From an uncultured Bacteroidales bacterium (GTDB lineage: Bacteria; Bacteroidota; Bacteroidia; Bacteroidales; P3), in NCBI GenBank assembly GCA_900316235.1, contig ONCC01000024.1:1-39119 (forward strand): a DNA stretch of 39,119 nucleotides, written 5' to 3'. The position numbers and the translations under genes are program-made. Position 1 is the stretch's first letter. Every line of letters begins with the position of its first letter. The notes under the pieces were generated by a model, which saw only the letters and a program-made list of their open reading frames with translations, was not told where the DNA came from and did not search any database. Positions 1-6,650 of this stretch are shown piece after piece.

Positions 1-422
1 TTGTGCAAGGCATAGAAAGACTGTATGTTATACTGCTGGAGAATGCCTGTGTCGAGCACAGCACGCGAGCCGGTACCCGTCTCCTCGGCAGGCTGCCAGA
101 GGAGAAGAATGTTGATACGTTGATACGTTGATACGTGCTCGTCGATTAATTCGGCGAGACGTAGTAATATGGTCGTGTGTCCGTCGTGACCGCAGCGGTG
201 GCCGATAGGCAGGGCATCGTTGTCGGCACGGAAAGCAACGGTAGGAGCCTGAGGGTCCTTGCCCCAGACGGCGATGACGCCATAGCCGCCCACATGGGTG
301 TACACCTTGTCGGGATGCAATCCCTGTAGATGATTCACTATTGTATCGTGTGCAAACTGCTCGTTGCCTGCGGTCTGCGGGTGTTCGTGGAGAGTCCTCC
401 TTATTTCTTTATAATCAATCAT
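1..422 (-). CDS. M20-family amidohydrolase/peptidase, N-terminal 140 residues (runs off left edge)
   Basis: Translating the minus strand from the ATG at 420-422 gives an open frame to the window edge. It contains the M20 metal-site motif CGHDGH preceded by RADNDALPIGH, and later QPAEETGTGSRA, which carries the family's Glu-Glu pair. These are hallmarks of M20D zinc amidohydrolases that hydrolyse N-acyl amino acids, amino-acid conjugates or short peptides; the substrate cannot be told. No signal peptide is visible (start MIDYKEIRRTLHEHP), so it is probably cytoplasmic. It starts 41 bp after the murD2-like stop on the same strand and is probably the operon's third gene. A GTTGATAC repeat (111-136) encodes VSTYQRIN inside the domain, between an alpha helix and the QPAEE strand, without breaking the frame. 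The C-terminal part lies outside the window. Confidence 0.9.
   Translation of the reverse strand, partial: MIDYKEIRRTLHEHPQTAGNEQFAHDTIVNHLQGLHPDKVYTHVGGYGVIAVWGKDPQAPTVAFRADNDALPIGHRCGHDGHTTILLRLAELIDEHVSTYQRINILLLWQPAEETGTGSRAVLDTGILQQYNIQSFYALH
111..136. repeat. 8-bp tandem repeat GTTGATAC, 3 copies, inside M20 gene
   Basis: GTTGATAC occurs three times in tandem plus GT. It is in coding sequence and gives STYQRIN on the minus strand. The same word recurs at 20632-20663 in an unrelated gene. Confidence 0.85.
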
Positions 423-434
423 ATTATATTATTT

Positions 435-487
435 CTCAATCAGAACTATCAGAACCTTTTCTTTTAGTTCTTTTCGTTCTGATTGAG
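435..487 (-). terminator. Inverted repeat spanning the murD2-like stop codon
   Basis: CTCAATCAGAAC (435-446) and its exact reverse complement (476-487) flank a 29-nt A/T-rich stretch that contains the murD2-like stop at 464-466. The hairpin would lie at the murD2/M20 junction of the minus-strand transcript. No clean T-run follows it, so a role in processing or attenuation is as likely as termination. Confidence 0.35.
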
Positions 488-1744
488 CTTTAAAATCTGT
501 TCGCGGAAGAAGTCGCCACGGTGTTCGAAGTTGTCGCCACGGTGTTCGAAGTTCTTAAAGGCGTCGTAGCTGGCGGCGGCAGGCGAGAGCAACACTACCC
601 CACCCTGCGGCGTATGCTCGGCACACCAAGGGACAATCTTGGTGTAGTCGTCTTCTATTAAAGGTAAAAGGTGAGAGGTGAAAGGTGAAAGGAGATTGTA
701 TATCCTGCGGCCTGCCTGTCCGACGAAGACAAGATTCGATATGGGGTTTCCCTTCAAGAAGTCGACGAGTGGCGTATAGTCGATACCACGGTCGAAGCCT
801 CCGAGAATCAGCGTGTCGACACGCCCCAGGGCCTTCACCGCGGCAATGGCGGCGGCGGGGATGGTGGAAATTGAGTCATCGTACCATGTGATGCCGTGAT
901 ACATCCCCACTTTCTCCATTCGATGCCTCAAGCCCTGAAACGACGCCAATTGCTCCGGCTTAACCTTTCCTTTCACCAATGCTGCCACACGGCAGGCTAC
1001 CAAGGCGTTACTACGATTGTGTCCGCCCTCCAGCGGACAGGCTTCTATCAGCAACCGTTCCTCTTCGGATACATTATTAATAGAATATGGATGCCGCGTA
1101 GAGACGCAGCCTGCTGCGTCTCCATTCACAAGGGCATTCAATTCCTCATTGTCAGCGCAATAGAAGAAGTGGTCTCCTGGGCGCTGCTTGAGGGCTATCT
1201 GCATCTTGGCCATCTTGTAGCCCATATAGTTCTCGTAATGGTCGAGGTGTTCCTGGAAGAGATTAAGAATCACCGAGATATGCGGTGCACGGTGAATATT
1301 TTCAAGTTGGTGGCAACTCAGTTCCGCCACCACGACGCTGTCCTCGCGGAGGTCGTCTAAAATATCAAACAATGGGATTCCGATATTGCCAGCAAGGATG
1401 CTACCGGGCAACAGGTGATGGATGAGGCTGGCTGTGGTGGACTTGCCCTTGGTGCCGGTGACGCCGATGGTCATGTCGCCATAGACCTGCAGAAAGAGGT
1501 CGGTCAACGACGAGCACTCCACGCCACCCATGACACGCATGGGGACTCCGGGACTCTTGATTATCAGGTCGTAGTCTTTGGCTGCCTCGGTGGCAATCTG
1601 CTCGTTGCCGTCGGCAATGGTATACGGGGCTTCAGGCACGAGACGTTTAATAAGGCTTTCGGCGCTCTTGCCTTCCCGACCGTAGCCGGCAATCAATATC
1701 CTGCGACCCTTGAGGAGGTCTTTCAGTTGTTCTTCTCGGTACAT
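464..1744 (-). CDS. murD2: Mur ligase, probable UDP-MurNAc-L-Ala:L-glutamate ligase (MurD2-like)
   Basis: A cytoplasmic ATP-dependent Mur ligase of 426 residues. It has an N-terminal Rossmann-like domain (ILIAGYGREGKS near residue 15), the P-loop TGTKGKSTT near residue 99, ELSCHQLE near 141, the metal/substrate segment NLFQEHLDHYENYMGYKMAKMQI, and a C-terminal NFEHRGD motif. I chose the MYREEQ start at 1742-1744; the longer open frame upstream only re-reads the murL 3' end. It overlaps murL by 22 bp. MurD normally adds D-Glu. The tight pairing with murL suggests instead the MurD2 activity described in Xanthomonas, addition of L-Glu to UDP-MurNAc-L-Ala. The adjustment to L-Glu is inferred from context. 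A 21-bp tandem duplication doubles the C-terminal NFEHRGD motif, an AAAGGTG repeat encodes SPFTSHLLPL, and a GAGACGC palindrome is also embedded. Confidence 0.75.
   Translation of the reverse strand: MYREEQLKDLLKGRRILIAGYGREGKSAESLIKRLVPEAPYTIADGNEQIATEAAKDYDLIIKSPGVPMRVMGGVECSSLTDLFLQVYGDMTIGVTGTKGKSTTASLIHHLLPGSILAGNIGIPLFDILDDLREDSVVVAELSCHQLENIHRAPHISVILNLFQEHLDHYENYMGYKMAKMQIALKQRPGDHFFYCADNEELNALVNGDAAGCVSTRHPYSINNVSEEERLLIEACPLEGGHNRSNALVACRVAALVKGKVKPEQLASFQGLRHRMEKVGMYHGITWYDDSISTIPAAAIAAVKALGRVDTLILGGFDRGIDYTPLVDFLKGNPISNLVFVGQAGRRIYNLLSPFTSHLLPLIEDDYTKIVPWCAEHTPQGGVVLLSPAAASYDAFKNFEHRGDNFEHRGDFFREQILKLNQNEKN
512..553. repeat. 21-bp exact tandem duplication in murD2-like gene
   Basis: The 21-bp unit at 512-532 is repeated exactly at 533-553. 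On the coding strand it duplicates the conserved seven-residue motif NFEHRGD near the C-terminus. Confidence 0.95.
661..693. repeat. 7-bp repeat AAAGGTG (about 4.7 units) inside murD2-like gene
   Basis: Units AAAGGTA, AAAGGTG, AGAGGTG, AAAGGTG and AAAGG follow in tandem. On the minus strand they encode a PFTSHLLPL-like stretch in the third domain. The same word occurs at 21113-21139. Confidence 0.85.
1101..1122. repeat. GC-rich palindrome GAGACGCAGC-ct-GCTGCGTCTC in murD2-like gene
   Basis: Perfect 10-bp arms are separated by CT. It matches two palindromes near 38759 and 38813 except for one base pair that is changed on both arms (A-T in place of G-C). Confidence 0.85.
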
Positions 1745-3087
1745 GCTGTTTGAAGGATTTGGCGTTCTTCGGGAGAGAGGTTGCCTAGATTTTCTAGAAT
1801 CTCTAGATTTACTAGAGGCTCTAGATTGTCTAGACTTTTTAGATTCTCTAGTAGGGCGGGCCTGCGGCCCGTCTTGTACCAGCGCTTCAGCGTCATGCTC
1901 AGTGCCTGGCGCACCTCGCCGACGGTACCCACACACTCGAAGGGTTTGGTCTCCGCCTCGCCGATAAGTTGCAGGAATTCATGCTCGAGGGTGATGTCGT
2001 CGAGCATTGATTTGCCGAAGATTTCATTCAGCCTCGACGGTTCTATGAATGGCGAGAGAATGATGTAGGCGAAGAGGCACTTGGCACAGTGACCGCACCA
2101 GATATCCTGCTTGCTACCCACATTACAGCTGCGGAACACGTCGTGGTAATCCGAGAACCGACTGAACAGCATGGCTATCTGCAACTCACTCAAAGGTCTT
2201 AAAAAACTGAAATAATTGAAGCCTTGGCAGTAGCGGCGGAAATCATCCTCGAATTCTAAGCTCTTGCTGTATTGATGGTTCACAGAAGTGCCAATCACGG
2301 TACTCTCATTGGCGGAATTCTCGTTGCTCAAAGCCACGTTGGGAATGCCACTCAATACCGATGCCAGACGGGTGTAGAAAGCCAGCATGGCAGAGAAGGG
2401 CGTGTGTCCGTTGAGGTATCCTTGGGCGTTAAGATCCAACAAAGTGGGGTCAATCTTGCGACGGATGACAAACACTTCCTCCATGGGAAATCCCGCTACA
2501 CGGGCGCACTCCGTGGTGGCGCCGCGGGGGTTCATGATGAGTGGACGGATAGTTTTGCCAGCACGGCGGAGCAGTTCGAGGGTAACGACGCTGTCCTTTC
2601 CGCCGCCAATAGGCACAATGTATTGAGTGGGTAGTGGATAGTGGGTAGTGGGTAGCACTTGACCATGTGTGCTATCCACTACACACTCCCCACTACACAC
2701 TTGCAGAAACGCCTCCTGCGTTTCTGCAATTCCATTGGTATAGAAGAACTCGCCGAGGCCGTTCCAGTAGAGCTTTTTCCAGAAGGCTATCTGCTCGTCG
2801 GTAAGCGTGCCACAGGAGACCTTCACCGTCGGCGGACAGGCACATTTCCAATAGCTTATCAACTCAATCATGCCGATATCAAAGACCATTCTATCGATAT
2901 CCTTAATATCAAAATTGAGGAAAGGGCGAGTTTCGAAGAGGGCCTCGGGATGGAACTCCACTTCGCCCATACGGAAATCGAACCATAGCCTCAACCCCGC
3001 ATCAGTCCATTCATGATGAAAGGCCTCATATTCAAATTCGGAGTAGCGCGCGCGCAACTCTCGATATTTTGCATTCATATCATTCAT
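1723..3087 (-). CDS. murL: UDP-MurNAc-L-alanyl-L-glutamate epimerase (MurL)
   Basis: A 454-residue cytoplasmic protein with the landmarks I associate with MurL: ISYWKCACPP, LYWNGLGEFFYTNG, the PP-loop-like VPIGGGKDS near residue 160, LNGHTPFSA, LSNENSANES, VNHQYSKSLEFEDDFRRY near 274, YFSFLRPLSELQIA, CGHCAKCLFAYIILSPF near 334 and KPFECVGT. In Xanthomonas, MurL uses ATP to invert the terminal L-Glu of UDP-MurNAc-L-Ala-L-Glu to D-Glu, replacing glutamate racemase. Its stop overlaps the murD2-like start, which agrees with consecutive steps. Two stretches look inserted: residues encoded by 2625-2729 (repeat plus hairpin) and a leucine-periodic tail LENLKSLDNLEPLVNLEILENLGN-like segment encoded by 1785-1852. 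The start at 3087 is used; a second ATG lies three codons downstream. Family assignment is from recalled motifs. Confidence 0.85.
   Translation of the reverse strand: MNDMNAKYRELRARYSEFEYEAFHHEWTDAGLRLWFDFRMGEVEFHPEALFETRPFLNFDIKDIDRMVFDIGMIELISYWKCACPPTVKVSCGTLTDEQIAFWKKLYWNGLGEFFYTNGIAETQEAFLQVCSGECVVDSTHGQVLPTTHYPLPTQYIVPIGGGKDSVVTLELLRRAGKTIRPLIMNPRGATTECARVAGFPMEEVFVIRRKIDPTLLDLNAQGYLNGHTPFSAMLAFYTRLASVLSGIPNVALSNENSANESTVIGTSVNHQYSKSLEFEDDFRRYCQGFNYFSFLRPLSELQIAMLFSRFSDYHDVFRSCNVGSKQDIWCGHCAKCLFAYIILSPFIEPSRLNEIFGKSMLDDITLEHEFLQLIGEAETKPFECVGTVGEVRQALSMTLKRWYKTGRRPALLENLKSLDNLEPLVNLEILENLGNLSPEERQILQTACTEKNN
1785..1852. repeat. 9-bp repeat CTAGATTTT-type, 7.5 units, in murL
   Basis: Units beginning CTAGA (one TTAGA) occur every 9 bp: 1785, 1794, 1803, 1812, 1821, 1830, 1839 and a partial at 1848. 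Being a multiple of three it keeps the frame and encodes a Leu every third residue. A second array lies at 20922-20966. Confidence 0.9.
1857..1871. repeat. Short GC palindrome CGGGCC-tgc-GGCCCG in murL
   Basis: Six-bp arms around TGC, directly next to the CTAGA array. It encodes TGRRPA on the minus strand and resembles the other small GC palindromes in the window. Confidence 0.5.
2625..2700. repeat. 7-bp repeat TAGTGGG in both orientations inside murL
   Basis: From 2625 to about 2654 the plus strand reads GAGTGGG, TAGTGGA, TAGTGGG, TAGTGGG. From about 2672 to 2700 it reads the complementary form, CCACTAC, CACTCCC, CACTACA. Together they encode a Thr/Pro/Tyr/Val-rich stretch just before the PP-loop-like strand of MurL. 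Confidence 0.8.
2701..2729. repeat. Perfect 12-bp inverted repeat with 5-nt loop inside murL
   Basis: TTGCAGAAACGC (2701-2712), CTCCT, then the exact reverse complement (2718-2729). It encodes IAETQEAFLQ on the minus strand and abuts the TAGTGGG repeats. Confidence 0.85.
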
Positions 3088-3190
3088 CCTAATTTAGTTA
3101 ACGCCGTCTGCAAAAAAATATTGTACCATCCATGCAATAAAAACCATTTCAGGCCGTTTTTTAGGCATCGAATAAAAAAGTAAAGAAAAA

Positions 3191-3487
3191 ATGACCGAAT
3201 TCATACTTCTCGACATTGCCAAAGGCTGGAAAACCGGCATTATGATTGTGCTGATGATCGCCGTCTTCTACTTCTTCCTCATTCGTCCACAGAGCCAGAA
3301 AGCCAAGAAAGAACAGGCTTACCGCGACAGTTTGCAAAAAGGTGACCGACTGATGACTGCCGGCGGCATCCACGTCACCTTCATCAGCCGCGAGGGGTCG
3401 ATGGCCACCGTTGAAGCCGCTCCCGGAGCCCGCATGAAAGTGCAAATCGGCACCCTCCAGCCCATCCCCGAACATAAAGAGAAATAA
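3191..3487 (+). CDS. YajC-family protein, first copy
   Basis: A 98-residue protein with a single N-terminal membrane segment (IMIVLMIAVFYFFLI) followed by RPQSQKAKKEQAYRDSLQKGDRLMTAGGIH. This is the YajC pattern: one TM helix, the RPQ motif, then a small cytosolic beta domain. YajC is an accessory of the SecDF-YajC preprotein translocase in the inner membrane. The gene stands alone, divergent from murL and ahead of the tetR promoter. A second, more conventional YajC sits in the leuS-nusB operon at 34008-34328. Compared with that copy it lacks the Gln/Gly-rich N-terminal extension and has a shorter C-terminal tail. Its role relative to the other copy is unknown. Confidence 0.88.
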   Translation: MTEFILLDIAKGWKTGIMIVLMIAVFYFFLIRPQSQKAKKEQAYRDSLQKGDRLMTAGGIHVTFISREGSMATVEAAPGARMKVQIGTLQPIPEHKEK

Positions 3488-3547
3488 CGGTTAAGTTTTT
3501 TTAACAGAAAACTTAGAAAACTTTTTTAGTTTTTTTAGTTTTATTTG

Positions 3548-3555
3548 TATCTTTG
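3548..3555 (+). promoter_or_regulatory. Probable -7 element of the tetR-efflux operon
   Basis: TATCTTTG matches the Bacteroidota -7 consensus TAnnTTTG. A T-rich stretch (TTTT at 3524-3527) lies about 20 bp upstream in place of the -33 TTTG. The predicted leader to the ATG at 3628 is about 65 nt. The upstream 3487-3547 is A/T-rich with repeated T-runs ending in AG. Confidence 0.55.
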
Positions 3556-3627
3556 CATCGCTTTTTCGCCTTGTGCGGGAAGCGATGTTTGTTTGTTTAT
3601 TATTAACAAACAGAAACTTACAGATAA

Positions 3628-4293
3628 ATGGGAACAGAAGACAACAAAGAAAAAATCGTAGAAACAGCCCTCCAGTTGTTTAATACGCGCGGGTGCAAAG
3701 GCGTGACGATGGACGATATCGCCACCTCGATGCACATCTCCAAGCGCACCTTGTACGAGACCTTTGCCAACAAGGAGGAACTGTTGTCGGAATGTCTTAT
3801 GCGCGTCCACGATGAAATAGAATCCCTTCACCACCAAATCTTCCACAAGGTCGACGAGCCTCTTCTGGTGGCCATGTATATGATTCGCGCCAATGCCATC
3901 GTCAACCACAGCTACCACCACCTCATCGAAGACTCCGAACGCTGCTACCCTGAAATCCACAACCGATTCTTCAAAATCCACTCCGAGTCTTTCCGTACCT
4001 ATATCCACCACGGCATCGAATACGTCCGTCAGCACAACTACCTGCGTCCCGACGCCGATATCGAGGTGGCAGAAGAATTCATCTGCAACCTGGTGCAGCA
4101 GCGACGCATGTCCGATGTCGCCGACAGCCGTGAATACGCACGCTACACAAGCGAGATATGCTTCACTTACATGCGCGGTCTCATGACCGTTGACACCATC
4201 GCACGCTATGAGAAAGAAGAGGCCCACTTCCGCAAAATACTCGAAGATTTGGGTATAGGAGACATCTCACCAAGAAAAAGAAACAATAAATAA
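3628..4293 (+). CDS. TetR/AcrR-family transcriptional regulator
   Basis: A 221-residue protein with an N-terminal TetR helix-turn-helix: KIVETALQLFNTRGCKGVTMDDIATSM at residues 8-35, then HISKRTLYETFANKEELL. The C-terminal domain, presumably ligand-binding and dimer-forming, is not recognisable in detail. It is the first gene of a five-gene run and its stop lies 2 nt before the TolC-like ATG. It is therefore probably a local repressor that controls its own operon and the pump, as TetR proteins next to RND pumps commonly do. The inducer is unknown. I do not see a clear operator palindrome in the A/T-rich upstream region. Confidence 0.9.
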   Translation: MGTEDNKEKIVETALQLFNTRGCKGVTMDDIATSMHISKRTLYETFANKEELLSECLMRVHDEIESLHHQIFHKVDEPLLVAMYMIRANAIVNHSYHHLIEDSERCYPEIHNRFFKIHSESFRTYIHHGIEYVRQHNYLRPDADIEVAEEFICNLVQQRRMSDVADSREYARYTSEICFTYMRGLMTVDTIARYEKEEAHFRKILEDLGIGDISPRKRNNK

Positions 4294-4295
4294 TA

Positions 4296-5600
4296 ATGAC
4301 AATGACATTAAAAAAACTGACATTAGCATTTGTCCTCGCGGCGCTGGGGCTGACGGCCACGGCACAGCAGACCCTGCGCCTGAGTCTCGATGAGGCCCAG
4401 CAGTATGCCGTCGAGCACAACGCCACGATGAAGAATGCCGACCTCGACGTGAAGAAGGCCGAGATGGAGCGTTGGAAGACACTCTCCTCCATGCTGCCCT
4501 CCGTCAAAGCCGGTTTCGACTACCAGAACATGCTCGGCTACAAGATGCACATGGGCATGGGTGGCACATCCATTTCTATCCCCCTCAACCCCTCGGGCAG
4601 TTTCAGCATCACGGCTGCCATCGCCGTTACCGGTAGCCAGATTGTCGGTACCATGCTGCAGAACATCGCCATGGAGATGACCGACATCACACGCCAACAG
4701 ACCGAACAGACTACCCGCTCGCAGGTGAAGAACGTCTATGTTTCTATCCTTATCATGGAAGAGACCATTGGTTTACTTGATTCCAGTCTCGCCAACCTTG
4801 AGCGTCTTGCCTCCACAAGCCAGGAGGCCGTCAACGTTGGAGCCGCCGAGCAAGTCGATGCCGACAAACTGCAGGTGCAGGTAGCCACACTGCGCAGCAG
4901 CATCAACGCCACCAACCGATCGCTACAGGTGCTACGCAACACGCTGTTGCTCCAATTGGGCGCCGATGTCAATACCACCGTAGAGCTCTCCACCCCCGTC
5001 GAGCAGATTCTCAATGTCAACGGAGCCCTCGCCTTCCTAAACGAATCATTCGAAATAGAGAAAAACTACAACTACCAGCTACTTGAGAAAAACGAGGAAA
5101 TAGCTAAAAAGAATGTCAACATGGCGTGGATGGACTTCCTCCCCACCCTCTCGGCCTACTACCAATACAGCGCCAAGACCTATTTCGGCAAAGAAGAAGG
5201 CATGAACATGACGCCTCCCAACATGGTAGGTCTCTCCATCTCGTGGCCCCTACTCACCAGTGGCACCCGCTATGCCAATATCAAAAGTGCTCGCATTGCC
5301 CTTCAAGAGACCCAGAACAGCCGTAAACAAGCCGAAGATGGCCTCTATGTGCAATACAATCAGTTGCGTTACGACCTCGTCAATGCCCTCGAGACCTACG
5401 ACATACAGCATCGCAACCTCGAAGTCTCTCAGCGCGTTTTCGCCAACATAGCCGAGAAGTATAAATACGGCCGTGCTTCGAGCCTCGAAGTCACCACAGC
5501 CTCCACCGACATCATGAACGCCCAGAACAGCTACATTCAGGCTGTGATGGCAGTCATCTCGGCACAAACCGCATTGGAAAACCTTTTGAATAAACAATAA
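4296..5600 (+). CDS. TolC-family outer membrane efflux protein
   Basis: A 434-residue exported protein with signal peptide KKLTLAFVLAALGLTATAQ, then LRLSLDEAQQYAVEHNATMKNADLDVKKAE, the usual start of the TolC/OEP repeat. A second repeat includes LEVSQRVFANIAEKYKYGRASSLEVTTASTDIMNAQNSYIQAV, the typical coiled-coil helix. It should form the trimeric outer-membrane channel through which the adjacent adaptor and pump export substrates. ATGs at 4296 and 4302 are both possible; either gives the same signal peptide. The next gene starts 6 nt after its stop. Confidence 0.93.
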   Translation: MTMTLKKLTLAFVLAALGLTATAQQTLRLSLDEAQQYAVEHNATMKNADLDVKKAEMERWKTLSSMLPSVKAGFDYQNMLGYKMHMGMGGTSISIPLNPSGSFSITAAIAVTGSQIVGTMLQNIAMEMTDITRQQTEQTTRSQVKNVYVSILIMEETIGLLDSSLANLERLASTSQEAVNVGAAEQVDADKLQVQVATLRSSINATNRSLQVLRNTLLLQLGADVNTTVELSTPVEQILNVNGALAFLNESFEIEKNYNYQLLEKNEEIAKKNVNMAWMDFLPTLSAYYQYSAKTYFGKEEGMNMTPPNMVGLSISWPLLTSGTRYANIKSARIALQETQNSRKQAEDGLYVQYNQLRYDLVNALETYDIQHRNLEVSQRVFANIAEKYKYGRASSLEVTTASTDIMNAQNSYIQAVMAVISAQTALENLLNKQ

Positions 5601-5606
5601 TACAAT

Positions 5607-6638
5607 ATGAACAAGTACTTCAAAATTGCAGTCATCGCCCTCGCCGTCGTCTCCTTGACGGCCTGCGGCGGCAAAGGTGGCGACAAAGCGGCCACCACCA
5701 CCAAGAAAGAGGCCGAGAAGGTCAAGGTGCTCACCCTCCAAAGCGAGCGTATTGCCAAAACCCTCACCCTCTCCTCTACCCTCGAGGGCTACGAGACCAT
5801 GAACATAGCCCCCTCTGTCACCGGCCACATCGAGCACATCTATGTCGAGGTAGGCAGCCGCGTGCAGAAAGGTTCCATGCTCGTCCGCATGGACCAAACC
5901 CAGCTCAACACCACGCGCATCAATCTCGCCAGCACCAGGACTGAGCTCGACCGTGTCACCGCCCTCAAGGCCAGCGGCAACATCAGCCAGCAGGTCTACG
6001 ACCAGACCAAGGCCGGCTACGACCAATTGGTGGAAAACGAGCGTTTCCTCAACGAGAACACTTTTGTCAAGGCCCAGTTCGCAGGCGTCATCAGTGCCAA
6101 GAACTATGAAGACGGCGAAATGTATGCCGGCCAGCCCATCTTGACCCTTACACAGATCAACCGTCTCAAAGCCATCATCAACATTCCTGAAACCTATTTC
6201 CCCCTCGTTCACAACGGCATGAACGTGACCCTTGAGAGTGACATCTACCCGGGCAAGACCTTCCCCGCCACCATCGAGATTGTCTATCCCACCATCGACC
6301 CCGCCAGCCACACCTTCCAGGCCAAACTCAACATTCCCAACAGCAACGAGAAAATCCGCCCTGGTATGTACGTCCGCGCCTTCCTCAGTGTGGGTGAGGT
6401 CGACGCCATTGTGGTGCCCTACCAGAGCGTACTGAAACTCACCGGCAGCAATGATCGCTATGTGTTCGTTGCCGATGGCAACCAGGCCCGCCGCGTGGCC
6501 GTCACTCTCGGCCAGCGCTTCGACGACCGCATCGAGGTCATCCCTGTTGAAGCCGATGCTATCAAAGCCGGCGACCGCCTCGTCGTCACTGGCCAGGCTC
6601 GCCTCGTCGACGGCGACAAACTTGAAATTGTTGAATAA
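5607..6638 (+). CDS. RND efflux periplasmic adaptor lipoprotein (AcrA/MexA type)
   Basis: A 343-residue membrane fusion protein. The lipobox LTAC near residue 20 predicts a lipoprotein anchored in the inner membrane. It has GYETMNIAPSVTGHIEHIYVEVGSRVQKGSMLVRMD (biotinyl-lipoyl-like half), a short alpha-helical hairpin (TRINLASTRTELDRVTAL), the second lipoyl half (FAGVISAKNYEDGEMYAGQPILTL), a beta-barrel and a membrane-proximal domain with PGMYVRAF and VVPYQSVLKL. It should bridge the RND pump and the TolC-like channel. It is spaced 6 nt from the TolC-like gene and 12 nt from the pump gene. Confidence 0.94.
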   Translation: MNKYFKIAVIALAVVSLTACGGKGGDKAATTTKKEAEKVKVLTLQSERIAKTLTLSSTLEGYETMNIAPSVTGHIEHIYVEVGSRVQKGSMLVRMDQTQLNTTRINLASTRTELDRVTALKASGNISQQVYDQTKAGYDQLVENERFLNENTFVKAQFAGVISAKNYEDGEMYAGQPILTLTQINRLKAIINIPETYFPLVHNGMNVTLESDIYPGKTFPATIEIVYPTIDPASHTFQAKLNIPNSNEKIRPGMYVRAFLSVGEVDAIVVPYQSVLKLTGSNDRYVFVADGNQARRVAVTLGQRFDDRIEVIPVEADAIKAGDRLVVTGQARLVDGDKLEIVE

Positions 6639-6650
6639 TACCAGAACATT

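Noticed and set aside
1745..1936. Longer N-terminus for the murD2-like ligase
   Set aside because: Those residues are the murL 3' end and its CTAGA array read in another frame; MYREEQ at 1744 matches a normal MurD start.
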